The notes under the pieces are model-generated. The model made no database searches. It saw nothing but the letters and a program-made list of their open reading frames with translations, and was not told the DNA's origin. Source: Clitopilus passeckerianus (taxonomy: Eukaryota; Basidiomycota; Agaricomycetes; Agaricales; Entolomataceae). Taken from it: a stretch of 64,000 nt of DNA. This document shows positions 18,682 to 30,069 of this stretch, one piece after another. Numbering within the stretch: the first letter of the stretch is position 1; every line of letters begins with the position of its first letter. The DNA is taken from the NCBI GenBank assembly GCA_944990035.1, contig CALYLX010000037.1, positions 124,001 to 188,000 of the forward strand, written 5' to 3'. The translations under genes and the position numbers were made by a program.

Positions 18682-19350
18682 CTTGGGAAGAGAGAAAGCA
18701 GGGCTGTTCGAGTGTTATTTCTGTTGGTCAATTTACTGCCACAACCACCTTAAATACCTAGCTAGCTAATCATTTGATATCACGCCAGAAACCCACAGAG
18801 AGATCACAAAGACGTTCGAATGATCAGAGTAGAAGCCTAAAAAGCAAATGGTGATCATCTTCTGATCATTCGATCTATCTGGAGCCCCAAAAAGCCAGAA
18901 TGATCGGTAAGTTGGGCACTTTTCAGCCAGAGCCTGATAGTTATCCGAAGCTGAGACTCCGAGCTTGGGAGACTGGTCATGAAGCGAGCCTAATGGCTGT
19001 TGTTGACATAGGCGCCTTGACAATGGGTTGCAATTGCTGCGCCTTTGGTCACAAGTGTGATTAAAACATCCACCAGTCTCGGCACATCAGAACGCCTTAC
19101 TTCTGAACTTCTTGATACTGCATGCTTGTGATCGAGTAGTTGTTGAGTATTGGCTTGATCTACTAAAGCACGCTTTCTGGGGAGATAACCCAGTGAACTA
19201 GAACGGCCCTATGAATAACTGAAATGATGTGTTATTGCTACCGTATATTACATCCTGGTCTACGTCTATAGTATATACACATATATTACCCAAATAATCC
19301 ACAGCGCGTACAATCGAAAGGAATGAAGTGTTTATAGTCCACTAAAATGT
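18682..19350. promoter_or_regulatory. intergenic region with TATA-like box of the second GMC gene
   Basis: Contains the promoter of the minus-strand GMC gene ending at 15580: TATTTAAGG on the minus strand at about 18749-18757, some 70 nt before its ATG. The rest (to the 3' end of the third GMC gene) shows no gene. GATCATTCGA-type short inverted words occur near 18815-18875. Confidence 0.45.
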
Positions 19351-21743
19351 TCAAAGTATCTGCAGAGAACACAAAAATGCTGCTATGACGATCAACGGAG
19401 TCGTGAAGTCCAGTTTCGAGTGCATGCCGATGCCCGAGTTCTTGCCGTCTGACGTGCCGTTTGTGGATCCAGTGTAGACGGCGTTGTCGGCTTTGACCAG
19501 GTCAGCGCCGCGCTCGGCGATGAGGTAGATAGCGGCTTGGGTGTGGCCGGAAGGAAGGTATGGCTATGTGAAGATGAGGATATGATATTCAAACACATCA
19601 CGGAATCAACTCACCAAAACAGCGCCGTCGATGACTCGGAGTCCCTCCACACCCTTGACCTTGAGATTGGGGTCCACAACGCCGTACTGAGCACCCTTCG
19701 GGCTCATCATTGCGGTCCCGATGGGGTGGAAGAAGGTAGCTGCGTTGTTGGCAATGTAAGTATCGAGGGCTTCTTCGGAAGCATTTGATTTGGCGAAGTC
19801 TCCGTAGGGGCCGATAACGTAGTCCTTCCATGCATCCGCACTGACAAAACGGTTCGCAAGCTTGATGGTTTCCTTTATGACTTGCTTGTCGAAATCGGTA
19901 GTGAGGAAGTTGGGGTTGATGATGGGCTTGGCCCATGGATCAGCTGAAGATAGTTGCAGGTAGCCGCCTGGAAACGAGAGGTCAAAATGTGTCCGTCGAC
20001 CAGTCAAGACGTGAACTGACGTGAAGTTGGTGACATGACGGTAGTGCTTATGGTCAAGAAACTGCCTGTATTGGGAGTGGGGATTCCAGGCTGGACCCAC
20101 AAGTTCTAGGAGAAAAGTGTCAGCCTTGACAGTAGTGTAGAATCGCATAAATGTCTTACGGAGAAGATCATTTCCATGTGTGCACCCTTAGGTCCAGAGG
20201 ATGGATCACCATCCTTCAGTAATTCGGAGTTGGCGGGGAGCCTGAAGAATCCAAGGTGATTGCAGACGCCTGCTGTGAGAGGACCGGTCTTGTTGTTAAT
20301 CCATTGTCCGATGTCGCCCTGAAGTGTCCGCGGAGAGCGGAAGATCCCATCGTAGCTCTGAGTACCTTTGACAGAATAGACGTTGGCAAGGAGAGGATGG
20401 TCGGTGAGATTCTTCCCGACTGAAGGAATATTCACAATTGTATTGATCTTATGCTTGTCGAGCTCTTCCTTGTCGCCAATGCCAGAAAGCTGAAGGATGA
20501 TAGCAGAACCGAAGGTTCCGGCGGACAGAATGGTTTCTTTGGTCGATTTCACACTAGAGACAGGGCCTTGATAGACGAGTTAGCGGACGCGGATAATTCA
20601 TGCGACGGGGTGGTATACCTCCTGGCTTCGAGGCGAACTCTACTCCGTGGAACGTTGGAAGACCATTCGAGTTCTCTGTTTGAACAAGCCTTGTGACTTG
20701 AGCGTTGATGAGAACGTGGAAATTCGGGCGATTCAAGAAATCCTCCGATAGATAAGCGGTAGCGGAACTACTCCTTGCACCACCGCCGATGCTAGCTTGA
20801 GACCAGGCTGCGGTAATGTTATTAGTTTCTAGGCAATCCGCAGACTTTGAGAATACTCACCGACGCCGAGGACGTCACCTCCATTATTATCTTCAATGAA
20901 GGGGAAATCGCTCGAGAATTGTTTCGTCGTTGCGATAACCTTGTCGTCCAGTGGTGTAGGGAAGCCCGGAAGACTGACTTGCAGGAGACCACTGGTTCCA
21001 TGGTCAGCAGGCGTATATTGGCCACTCGTGTCGTGATTGTCAGCGGGAGCGACGAATTTCTCATGCTAACCAAAAGCGTCTGAGAAGTTGATTACGCGAT
21101 TTTAGGGGACGGCGCACCTTCTGAATATACTGCTTCATATTGTTCCAGCCCCAGCCTGAATCTCCAGTGACCTTCGCATAACGATCGTAGTCGTCGGAAG
21201 ATCCTCTGGTATAAACCATGTAATCTGGAGCCCATGTCAGATCCACTGGTAGACTGTTTAGAGGGAGGCAATACATACTAGCCGATGAACTTCCTCCTAG
21301 GAGGCGACCCCGAGAGTAAGGAATGACGCGATTATTATAACCTGTTTGGGGCGTCGTAGTATAATTAAAGTCGTAGAGGGTATTTGGGACCAAGGAAGGG
21401 CCGAGAAGAGGTATAATAGCAGCCGTGACATTTTCATTCCTACCTATCAAGTAAGACCTGTTACACGAATCTAAGTCTTGCACTCACGAAACACCTGCTT
21501 CTAGGACCAAGACGGTGACATTTTGATTTTCCGAAAGTCGATTAGCCACGACATTTCCGGCGGTTCCAGCTTTTGGTCGGGTAAGAGAAAGCCAAGCAGT
21601 AGGCTGAGGAACTCACCGCCAATAACGACGTAGTCAAAGGTTGTTTGAGGGAGCTGCGAGGGAGAAGTATAGAGAGCACCGAACGATGTTGACGAAAAAG
21701 CCAACAGAAAGAGAGACAACCTGAGGGAATTAGTGAAGGGCAT
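19351..21743 (-). CDS. aryl-alcohol-oxidase-like GMC oxidoreductase with C-terminal hydrophobic tail
   Basis: Secreted-type GMC oxidoreductase, paralogue of the gene at 13144. It starts at ATG 21743 with a signal peptide (NSLRLSLFLLAFSSTSFG) and the same ALYTSPSQLP mature start. FAD strand [89 protein letters not shown] (active-site His). The last intron joins DGAVL to PYLPSGHTQAAIYLIAER (second active-site His). Unlike its paralogue it does not stop shortly after this helix. It continues with a Ser/Thr/Gly/Asn-rich stretch (YTGSTNGTSDGKNSGIG) and a terminal hydrophobic segment (TTPLIVIAAFLCSLQIL), stop at 19351. That order resembles a GPI-attachment signal, so the enzyme may stay on the cell surface. 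Confidence 0.88.
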
Positions 21744-23262
21744 TATGGGCTCAAGTTGAAGGGTTGAATATCCTGAGTTCCTGTCCTTTAAACGCCATTT
21801 GCGTCGCTTGCCAAGTCGACCAGGATCCCTCGATCAGATGTAACTCTGCGTATGGTATATGGAAGAACGTATAACATTCCTGATGGACTTCACGTCAAGA
21901 GTAAGCCGAGATGTGTATACACCGATTCTGGTGAGGGACTTGATGGTGAACCCTAGTAAATGTCCCTCGCTGACACGACCGTCAACTGTAAGCTGGTATT
22001 CGACCGAATATCAAACTTCGAAACTTCTTTCGGAAACTGGAAGGGGTAAAACGGATCTCATTTCCGGAGATAGTTCGTGGTTTCTTCTGAACGAAAGGCA
22101 AGAAACCTTGAATAATTTGGACCTGAAAACCCAGGGAAAGTATGGCTCCAGTCACGAACGGATGCCGAGTTGATAGAGTGAATACAAGGGGCGGCATTCG
22201 TTTGGCTCAAATGATGGTCCAAACGTGGCGTAGGATTCCAAGAACCAGCCGGCGGTTTCGTCCTAATTTCGTCCCATCTTCATCAAAACGTCCAGCCGTG
22301 TCCTTGTGATTCTAGCATATGGCTCTGAGGAAGCTCATTGACTTGTATAATGTTTGGTTCAGAGATGCGCAGCTGCTCGAGGTTCTGGCAAACTCCTTGG
22401 GAGGACTGTACCCACTTCGTTGAAGTTTCTTCCTCACGACCTACTCCTCTTTCGAATGAGATCACATCATTTGGCAGACACAATCACGTCTCTATTCTCA
22501 TTATCGCTATTTTGGGACAGAAAGCTAGATAGTTGGTTGATGGCTGTCCATCGGGTCAAGGGAAGCAAGTCATCCTGATCCAGCCTGATCCTCACACTGT
22601 CGTTCCGACGTGCCTGAGGTTTTTGTAGAGTAGAAGGTTGCAGAGCATACAGGACAAATGCGGCATCTGACAACGAAGTATGCCAGATCGTGGGTCGTAT
22701 TGTAGACACGTACGATACAGGGTTGGGAATATGAATGGCCAGCATTCCTCTGCAAGTTCGCGTTGAGCATTCATATGGGTAGACAAGGCACGTACTGCTA
22801 CAATGCGATCACGCTCGTATGCGCCGCACCGGTGACTCAGAATACAAACCCTGTCTTCCCTGGTCTTGTATTAACGAGTCTTAATAATTGCATGTCTTGA
22901 GGCCCACTCATCGACTCGTCATCAATCTCGGACTTACATGACGGATCTTGACGCGTACCTTGTGCTCCGGTACTTATCTAAGTACCAGACTTCCACGAAA
23001 GGGAGTCTACAAAGCACTCTGGCTTCCTGCCGTCTAGCCAACGGAATCTGCTATGACAACTCTTAAGCAATCAGGATACTATCATATTTCACTGAGGAAC
23101 TTGTACGTTTCTCAGCTTCGACACCTCTGGAAGATTTACAGACACAGGGTGTGCCTGTTTGATTAAAATGGGATTGAATGTCCAGGCGTACACGTACGAC
23201 TAAGATTGGCGACTTATCGGAGTGAGATCCAAAGAAGATCCAAAGAATACAGAAAAAAATTG
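21744..23262. other. 1.5 kb intergenic region
   Basis: Holds the promoter of the third GMC gene near 21744-21850 (TTTAAA on either strand near 21787) and the 3' flank of the Rab escort gene. Several short frames (22283-22532, 22467-22786) show no family resemblance. No repeat or RNA gene is recognised. Confidence 0.45.
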
Positions 23263-25158
23263 TCACCACCCATCCTCCCCGTCCGAGTCGTTCCCGGAAT
23301 CTAGAGAAGGCCAGAAGCTTTCAACGGAGAAAGCTGTTGAACTGCCATCACCAACGTCGCTGGTATCCATACCCTTCAACGCATTGACGACTTCCCAGAA
23401 CACGACTTCTGCATTTGTGGCAGCAACATCTGGGGATTCTGGCAACGATAGTGAAGGAGGTAGAGCGGGTGATATAATGAACGTTTGTGTGGTTCCGACT
23501 GATTGATCATGAGCTACGACATTCCGTGGGGAGGTGCTAGCCGCGGCAGATTGATCGTGATGCTCGTAGTAGAATGCCGAGAACAGGGGACAATCGTGCG
23601 AGGTACCGGCGGTGTTTCCTGCCTCTGGGGATTGGTTGGATGTTTGTGGAGGGGAAGAGCAAGTGAGAGCCATCACTACGTCGAGATAAGGCTGTAAGAT
23701 TTCGTCCGCGGAACTTCTCGTGGTGATGGTGTCATCGACCGGGAGAGTAATGTATAGTATCCCTACGGGGGTTTTAGCTGAAAAGCTCGCCAGATAAGAC
23801 AAAGGGACATACATTTGCCTGCTGGTGTGGACATCGAGCCTTCGCCAGTGACCAGTAGGGTGGCTGCTGCATTTCTTGAACCACCATTGACCGTGGATGG
23901 AGGGAAGATGATAACTGCTGCATCCAAAGCCGTGTGAAAGGGTATTGAGTTGTCCTCTGAAGCTTCCTCATTCTCCTGTGCATCCGAAGTGGAAGTCGTG
24001 GAAGGAAGGTATATGGGCTTATTGATGATTGCAATGCAACGTGCAACGGACATCAATGTGCTCTCAGATGCGGTATTTCCAGGTGAGGACGGCTCCAAAC
24101 CGCCTCCGACTGGTCTATGTTGTGAGGTAGAAGCGACGATGATATCTGCGGTCAGCTTTTCTGGAAAGTCTGCGAGCGCAATCTCGTAACGAGGCTGGCT
24201 GCTGGACTTGGGCTGCTCTTCATCTGAATTGGATATGTCTCTTCGCTTGATTGATTCAATTTCCCGGCCCAAAATGTATACCCCACCACTCACGGCAGCA
24301 GCGCGGCAGAAGCCTTGGGCAATTTCTCCTGTGCCACCGTAGTGACCAACAAGAAAAGGGGAGGGCCCATACCGTCCAGCTGAGCGGAGGTACTTCCGAA
24401 GGCGAGGCAGGGCTATCCTTGTGGGTTCTTGAGGGTCCAGGGGTCAGAAAACGTAACAGATTGTGCAACTCGCTGCATACCTGAGTCAGATCGACAGAAT
24501 GAAAGCGCGTACACGATTGCTGAGGTGATGTCGTTGTTCAAAGAAAACTGTGACTTCAGATATTCAGGGAAAGATACATCTTCAGAATCAGTAAATTGCG
24601 GGTCGTTCTCAAACTCCCCAACAGCAAACATGAGGAAGCGCATGAGTCGACGTTTGTCAATCAGGCTGATATCCTTCGCCCTGAAGACATCTTCCTTCGT
24701 TCCAGGAACGCTTTCAACAGTTTGTGATTTATGGTATATGCCAACGCGTTCCAGGAGGCGGAAGCCTCCATATCTTGAGACTCCTGATGATATGAGAGAG
24801 GAGATGACGGGACCGATGGACGGTATGACGGATGGTCGAAGGCAAATAGCATACTGCCTTGATTGGCTGACGGCATCGCCGGTCCACGAGATAGAGGTGA
24901 ATGGGGAATTCTCTTTGGTTTTCTGTGAATTCAACCAAGTGACAAGTTCGTCCAAGGAGAGACTGGCCTCCTTCGCCCCATAATACGGATTCGAATCGAC
25001 ATGAGCAACCTTGAATCTGGCCTTAGAAAGGGCTCTGGCGTGAGGGAAGGTTTTCAGACGCTTGCTTGCCTTTTAGGTGTCGGAAGGGCTCACGCAGCAG
25101 TAATAGATTCTGTCAGTCCAGTACCGACGATGAGAACGTCAAAGTGGCCGTCTTCCAT
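23263..25158 (-). CDS. Rab escort protein (geranylgeranyl transferase component A, Mrs6/REP)
   Basis: Escort protein that presents Rab GTPases to geranylgeranyltransferase II; member of the GDI/REP superfamily. It starts at ATG 25158 with the degenerate dinucleotide fold FDVLIVGTGLTESITAAALS (first intron inside TAA|ALS), then VAHVDSNPYYG. Middle motifs: GVSRYGGFRLLERVGIYHKS, RRLMRFLMFAVGEFEN, and, after an intron near 24422-24483, LPRLRKYLRSAGRYGPSPFL followed by VGHYGGTGEIAQGFCRAAAV and SGGVYILGREI. The C-terminal third is rich in Ser/Asp and low in conservation, as in fungal REPs, and ends GEDGW at 23263. The long variable C-terminus and RLLERVG type distinguish it from the shorter RabGDI. 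It shares a 165 nt promoter with the nucleolin-like gene. Confidence 0.82.
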
Positions 25159-25323
25159 ATCTCTGCAGCTGGTATGGCGTAGCTGCGGTACCTGGAAGAG
25201 AAGGATCATGTGATCTGAAGACCCGCTGCCTGCCCTAAACTCTGTTATTGCCGGAAAGTTTTTGGCAGTTCATTAGCTTAAGGACCTTGATCCAAACTTC
25301 AGCTGCGGTTATCCTCCTTCACA
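25159..25323. promoter_or_regulatory. 165 nt divergent promoter (Rab escort / nucleolin-like)
   Basis: Only 165 nt separate the two start codons. No TATA box is evident on the plus side. The segment must contain both transcription start regions. Confidence 0.5.
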
Positions 25324-27109
25324 ATGGCCAAATCAGAGAAGAAGTCCGACAAGAAAACCAAGGTAGCTGCCTCCAAGGTTGAAAAGGCTCCGGTAGCCGC
25401 AAAACCTGCCGCAACGCCTACCAAGGATGCGAAGAAAAAAGATGCTGTTCGTCGACCATAATCTTATCTATTACTGAAAATATCTAACCCAAAATGTAGA
25501 AGAAGGTGGAGGTAAAGGCCCCTGTCAAGCCTGTGAAGAAGCCAGCACCCGAAAGCGACGATTCATCGTCAGAGTCCGATACCGACTCAGAATCTGAGCC
25601 TAAGAAGCCCGCCCCAAAAATTGCCAATGGCAAAGTACGTTCACTCTCGTCATTCATGGATGATTACGGGTATTAATAGTTTTATCTGCTCAGGCCAAGG
25701 CTAAGGAAGAATCTTCTGATGAGAGCAGTGAAGAAAGCTCCTCTGAGGACGAAAAGCCCAAGTCTGCCCAAGTCAAGGCACCTGCCAAGGCTGCAGCTCC
25801 ATCTTCATCTGATAGCAGTGAAGAAGAGTCTTCCGAAGATGAGAAACCTGCCCCCAAGAAGCCCGTTCCTTCGAAAACCGCTCCTGCCCCCGTTAAGGCT
25901 AAGGCAGACTCGGAGTCGGACTCAGCAGAATCTTCTGATTCTGATTCTTCCGATGACGAAGCTCCCGAAAAGGTCACCAAAAAGGCCGTTCCCGCCGCCA
26001 CAAAACCCGCTGCAATCAAGAAGGCTGCTGATTCCTCAGACGAGTCTTCGGATTCAGAGTCAGACTCTGAAGAAAGTGAGAAACCCAAACTCGTTGCGAA
26101 GGATGAAAGCTCGTCTTCGGAAGAATCTGACTCTTCCGTAGAATCAAGCGACGAGGATGAAGATGTTGAGATGGCTGCACCTCCCAAGCCTGCAGTAAAC
26201 GGTTCGTCTTACCCTAACCATTCCTCGTTCATGTTTATAATCTAGTTTCCAGGAAAGCGAAAGGCTGATGATGCCGACGCAGCCCCCACCAAAAAGGTCA
26301 AGCTTGCCAATGGCGATGCCGCACCTACCTCCGACTCTTCCGCTGAGGAGACGAAGTCAATCTTCGTCGGCCGGCTGTCTTGGTCTGTTGACAACGACCG
26401 CCTTGCCCAGGAGTTTGCGCAATGCGGAGAGGTCGTCTCTGCCCACGTGCAGATGGACCGTAACACTGGAAAGTCTCGTGGGTTCGGCTACGTGCATTTT
26501 GCCACTGCAGAAGCCGTCGAGAAGGCACTCGAGTTGAACGGCTCAGAGATTGACGGTCGTGCGGTCAACATTGACAGGAGCACAGCTCCCGACAAGGCGA
26601 AATCGCAGGAAAATAGGGCTAAGACCTTCAATGACACCGTCAGCCCACCGAGCACAACCCTGTTTGTTGGAAACCTCTCCTTCAACTCCAGCGAGGATTC
26701 GCTATGGGGTCTCTTTGGCGACTACGGTGTCAAGAGTGTCAGGCTGCCTACGGATAGGGAGACTGGACGACCAAAGGGCTTTGGTTATGTCGAGTTTGAA
26801 GAGCTTGATGGTGCAACGAAGGCTTTCGAGGCATGCAGCGGAGCTGACCTCGATGGGCGTAACATTCGACTTGACTACTCTCAGCCGAGAGACGCCAATG
26901 GTGGCGGCGGTGGTGGTCGTGGCGGTGGACGAGGAGGTGGTCGAGGTTTCGACAGTGGCTGGGGCGGTCGTGGAGGCGGTCGTGGTCGTGGCGGAGACCG
27001 TGGCCGTGGGGGTGATCGTGGTCGTGGTGGTCGTGGGCGCGGTGCCCCTCGAGGAAACCCTCGCAGCGGTGGTATTGCCGCATTCGAGGGCAGGAAGGTT
27101 ACATTCTAA
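25324..27109 (+). CDS. GAR2: nucleolin-like rRNA-processing protein (GAR2/NSR1 type)
   Basis: Nucleolar RNA-binding protein for pre-rRNA processing and 18S maturation. Exons 25324-25446, 25500-25634, 25694-26201 and 26253-27109 join to 1623 nt (540 aa). The N-terminal half is the typical alternation of acidic Ser/Glu/Asp blocks and Lys/Pro/Ala linkers (25560-26170). Two RRM domains follow. The first has RNP2 SIFVGRLSW and RNP1 KSRGFGYVHF. The second has RNP2 TLFVGNLSF and RNP1 RPKGFGYVEF. The C-terminus is an RGG/GGR-rich tail, ending GRKVTF. The second intron ends TTTCCAG, chosen because the upstream TCTAG would put a stop in frame. The acidic-RRM-RRM-RGG order and length match yeast Nsr1 and fission-yeast Gar2. 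Confidence 0.92.
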
Positions 27110-27492
27110 CCTTCAGAATGACTGTCGTGATTTACCGCTCTATCTGTCTTGCTGGTATAATTTTGCTGAGGTTCCGTAGCATTTGTGACCTCGTTGTGCT
27201 GATTTGTTCATGAATAATTATTGTTGCGATGCCTTATCATGCCTGTATCCAAGTCCCTCTCATTTCCGTTCCCTATGTGCTCTGCTCTTTAACGGTGTGC
27301 AAAAAAACCTTCCTTTATCTGATATCCCAATCAAATCCCAATCACTTGTGTCTGCACACCAATTTTCTTAATAGGAATCGCCTGCCCATCCGGAAAGTTG
27401 GCCACTGCCCCTGGAAGGCTATGCAACCAAGATCCCAGCAACGCTGCGGATGGTGCTTAGATCTGCCTGTCTGAATCTTTTCTGCGACCACC
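27110..27492. other. spacer between nucleolin-like gene and signalling-type gene
   Basis: 3' UTR of the nucleolin-like gene and 5' region of the next gene; pyrimidine-rich patches, no gene recognised. Confidence 0.4.
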
Positions 27493-28983
27493 ATGGACGT
27501 CGTTGGAACTGTCAAGTCGTTGTGCAGTTTGTCTGCTTCTGTCTTGAAGTGGATAGACGAGACCATCGAGAAAGAAGAGGCCTTGACTAGCCTGTCCGCA
27601 ACCGTGAAAAGGATCGATGATGTCCTTGTACGGTTTAAGGACGTGCCATCCATTGAACCTGCTCTATTGAACGCTTTCATGGGCCTTGGGGACATGCTCA
27701 GTCGGACGAAGGAACATCTAGAGGTCTGGCGCTGTAAACGGAAGAAGCTTTCGCTGAGCAAGGCTGTAGCCTTCCTTGTACCATCTCAGGTTACGAAGAG
27801 GCTGGTGCAAGATGAGCAGCAACTAGCGAACCAACTCATTATTATCCTTTTTGCCATGTCGTCTGCTTCGTTTCTGAAAGAACATGGGCCGTCCGTGACT
27901 ACAACTGGGAAAAATAACTCGAATGCCTTCGACGTGAATCAGTTCTGGGGAGACTTCGTGGGAGCAAAGGTACCACCCAGGGTCCTTCAGGCCACTCATT
28001 AGATTGATTGACGGCGCAAAGATTTCTTTTGCCAGAACAGAAAGGTTCTCCGAGGCCTTGGCCATTTGCTTTGGACGTGGGTTGGATTCAGAAACTCGCT
28101 TACGTCTGCTCTTATATCTGGACGAATTTCATGTCGGTGGGGTTTCACGCTGCAGCCTTGAGCGATTTACGGGGCCCAAGTCTCTGCAAGAAGCTATCGA
28201 GAGTTTTGTCGAGGCTCGTGAGTCGGGTGTTCTCTGCACACATAATACCCATGAACATGTTATTTCACAGGCCAAACTGTTACCGTGGCGGACGAACGGC
28301 CGCAGTCGGATGCCAATGAACCCAAGTCATTGCAAGAAGCTCTTGAGGATTTCGTTGACGCTCGTAAGTCGGATGCCTCTGCACACACGATACTGTACCC
28401 ATGAATATGTTCTTTCACAGCCCAAATCGACAATGTAGCCGACAAACAATCGCAGCCGGGTGGTACCCAACGTGCGCTTATTATCTGGATAGACGATGAG
28501 CTGGGCAACATATCCACGTTTTTCGAGTATGCGGAAGAGAAGAACGTCTTAGTTGTCCACCTTGCGTCCACCGCATTAGCCAAGGCTTGGATCGAAGAGA
28601 ACGAAGGTGAGGTGCCGTTATCGGATAGACACCCAACTCATCTAACATACCCGTCCATTACAGAACTCTTGCGCATCGCAGATCGGCTCCGAAAAGTGCG
28701 CTTTATCTCTGATAATGTGCGATTTGAGCCGGATTCTGAAGGGGCGGAGAACTTCCTCAATATTGCCGCAGGTGAAAACGTCCTTCGTTACTTGCGAGGT
28801 CGTCACTTCAAAGCGCCTGTTCTCATCTATTGTGGGGGTAGTCTTGAGTCCACGCAATATGTATCGGACTATGACACAGCAGGGTCGACATGTAGTGCTG
28901 TTGTGGTGGAAAGTTACATTGGTGCATTGGCGGAAGGAAGGGAGGACGAGGATGAATGGAAGGGGTTTGATAGATGGGTGTAG
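27493..28983 (+). CDS. signalling-type protein: NLR-like helical N-terminus plus CheY-like receiver fold
   Basis: Five exons, 27493-27969, 28022-28217, 28271-28363, 28421-28606 and 28664-28983, join exactly (1272 nt, 423 aa). Residues 1 to about 145 are helical (GTVKSLCSLSASVLKWIDET ... RTKEHLEVWRCKRKK) and resemble N-terminal helical bundles of fungal NLR/STAND and MLKL-like proteins. The link FWGDFVGAK|ISFARTERF (intron 27970-28021) leads into an LDEFHVGGVS segment. A repeated KSLQEAIESFVEA / KSLQEALEDFVDA module follows, carried by a tandemly duplicated exon and intron. The C-terminal ~180 residues look like a receiver fold. Strand 1 is ALIIWIDDE, with an Asp pair where CheY binds metal. 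Strand 3 is VRFISDN, with Asp at the phospho-acceptor position. Strand 4 is APVLIYCGGS. The Thr/Ser and Lys switch positions are not kept. Function is unknown; a cell-death or signalling adaptor role is inference only. Confidence 0.7.
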
Positions 28984-29070
28984 TGATATCCAAAGAAAAA
29001 ATATGGTATATAGTTATCATAGGAATTGCTGCTGAGTATAATAGTATAGGTGTGTAGTAGCCTTGCCGTT

Positions 29071-30069
29071 CTAGTCTGTGGTGTATAGTTGTGTCCATTG
29101 CATGAGTGCATCATCAATCTCCTCCATGAGCATCTGAACGATTGGGTTGTGCTTTGATTCATCTTGCCTAGTTATGGGGGAGCTGGAGGTTGGAGCAAAT
29201 TTTCGATCCGCAGAGGTATCCAATAATGAGCAATGGTCCAGGCGAAGAGGCGGGGTTTCGCTTCGAGGGCGAGCGTGATCTTCTTGTGAATAGATCGAAG
29301 GTAGAGATGGATGTGAGTTGATTGGGGTCGAGCACGCGAATCCATTCCCCTCTGTTTCGAAATCCAGTGGTGTTACTTCGCCAACGTTCCCCCAAAATGC
29401 ATCAAGCACAGTTTCTGAAAGATGTCCTGGAGCGGTAGGTTTGTGAGACGATGACTTTGACTGAGGGAAGTTCTCCATGGGCGGAAATTCGTAGACGCCA
29501 TGTCGCTTTGGGTGATCCGTGGCAAAGTTAGCCAGGTCGCCTAGCGTGTTTCTACTCCGTTCAGTACGGCCTCTTGGATCTTCATTTTCAAGGTTGGAGA
29601 GATGAGCACTGAGCGGGTCCATGGAACTCAGGCTGGAGGATTTATTGTGCCAGGAGTGACCTCTAGCAACGGGAGGTACAGGCGCTGTTACTCTGGAGTA
29701 ATTCAGGTCGAGATCGCACAGAATACCGCGTTTGGACTTCAAACGAAGGCGTTCGGGAGTAAACATTTTGGGGCTAATTCGACCGTTTTCATCGGTGTAG
29801 GTCATAGAACTAGAGGCAGAAGAGCGTTTTGTTGCCAAAGTAAGTAGAGTAGTTTGGTTACTAGCTGGAGATCTCCTGTGCGATTCTATACTTGGTCGTT
29901 CCATGGAGGGATTTGGTGGACGTGATGGAGCTTCAGATTTCAGGATAGTGTGGAAGCGAAAATTCGGTTCTGGAACGGCGATGCGAGTCTTCATAGTCAC
30001 CTTCTCCCCAGTGCTATCCCGCTCGTGTGAGGAGAATGAGAACCTGTTGGGTCTGTACGTGTAGTTCAT
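29071..30069 (-). CDS. unknown Ser/Pro-rich intronless protein
   Basis: A single-exon 332 aa frame from ATG 30069 (MNYTYRPNRFSFSSHERDST). Upstream in-frame codons reach 30141 without a better start, and MED10's divergent start lies 100 nt away. The protein is Ser/Pro/Arg-rich and mostly disordered in appearance. Short ordered-looking blocks are SPKMFTPERLRLKSKRGILC and, at the C-terminus, KHNPIVQMLMEEIDDALMQW, which could form an amphipathic helix. I recognise no domain. Convergent with the receiver-fold gene (87 nt between stops). An uninterrupted 1 kb frame with ordered ends, in an intron-rich genome, makes it a credible gene. Confidence 0.65.
   Translation of the reverse strand: MNYTYRPNRFSFSSHERDSTGEKVTMKTRIAVPEPNFRFHTILKSEAPSRPPNPSMERPSIESHRRSPASNQTTLLTLATKRSSASSSMTYTDENGRISPKMFTPERLRLKSKRGILCDLDLNYSRVTAPVPPVARGHSWHNKSSSLSSMDPLSAHLSNLENEDPRGRTERSRNTLGDLANFATDHPKRHGVYEFPPMENFPQSKSSSHKPTAPGHLSETVLDAFWGNVGEVTPLDFETEGNGFACSTPINSHPSLPSIYSQEDHARPRSETPPLRLDHCSLLDTSADRKFAPTSSSPITRQDESKHNPIVQMLMEEIDDALMQWTQLYTTD

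Noticed and set aside
25690..26187. 165-codon minus-strand Ser/Glu-rich frame
   Set aside because: Antisense shadow of the acidic-Ser repeats of the nucleolin-like gene.
26748..27083. His/Asp-rich minus-strand frame
   Set aside because: Antisense shadow of the RGG tail; codon bias of glycine repeats keeps the opposite strand open.
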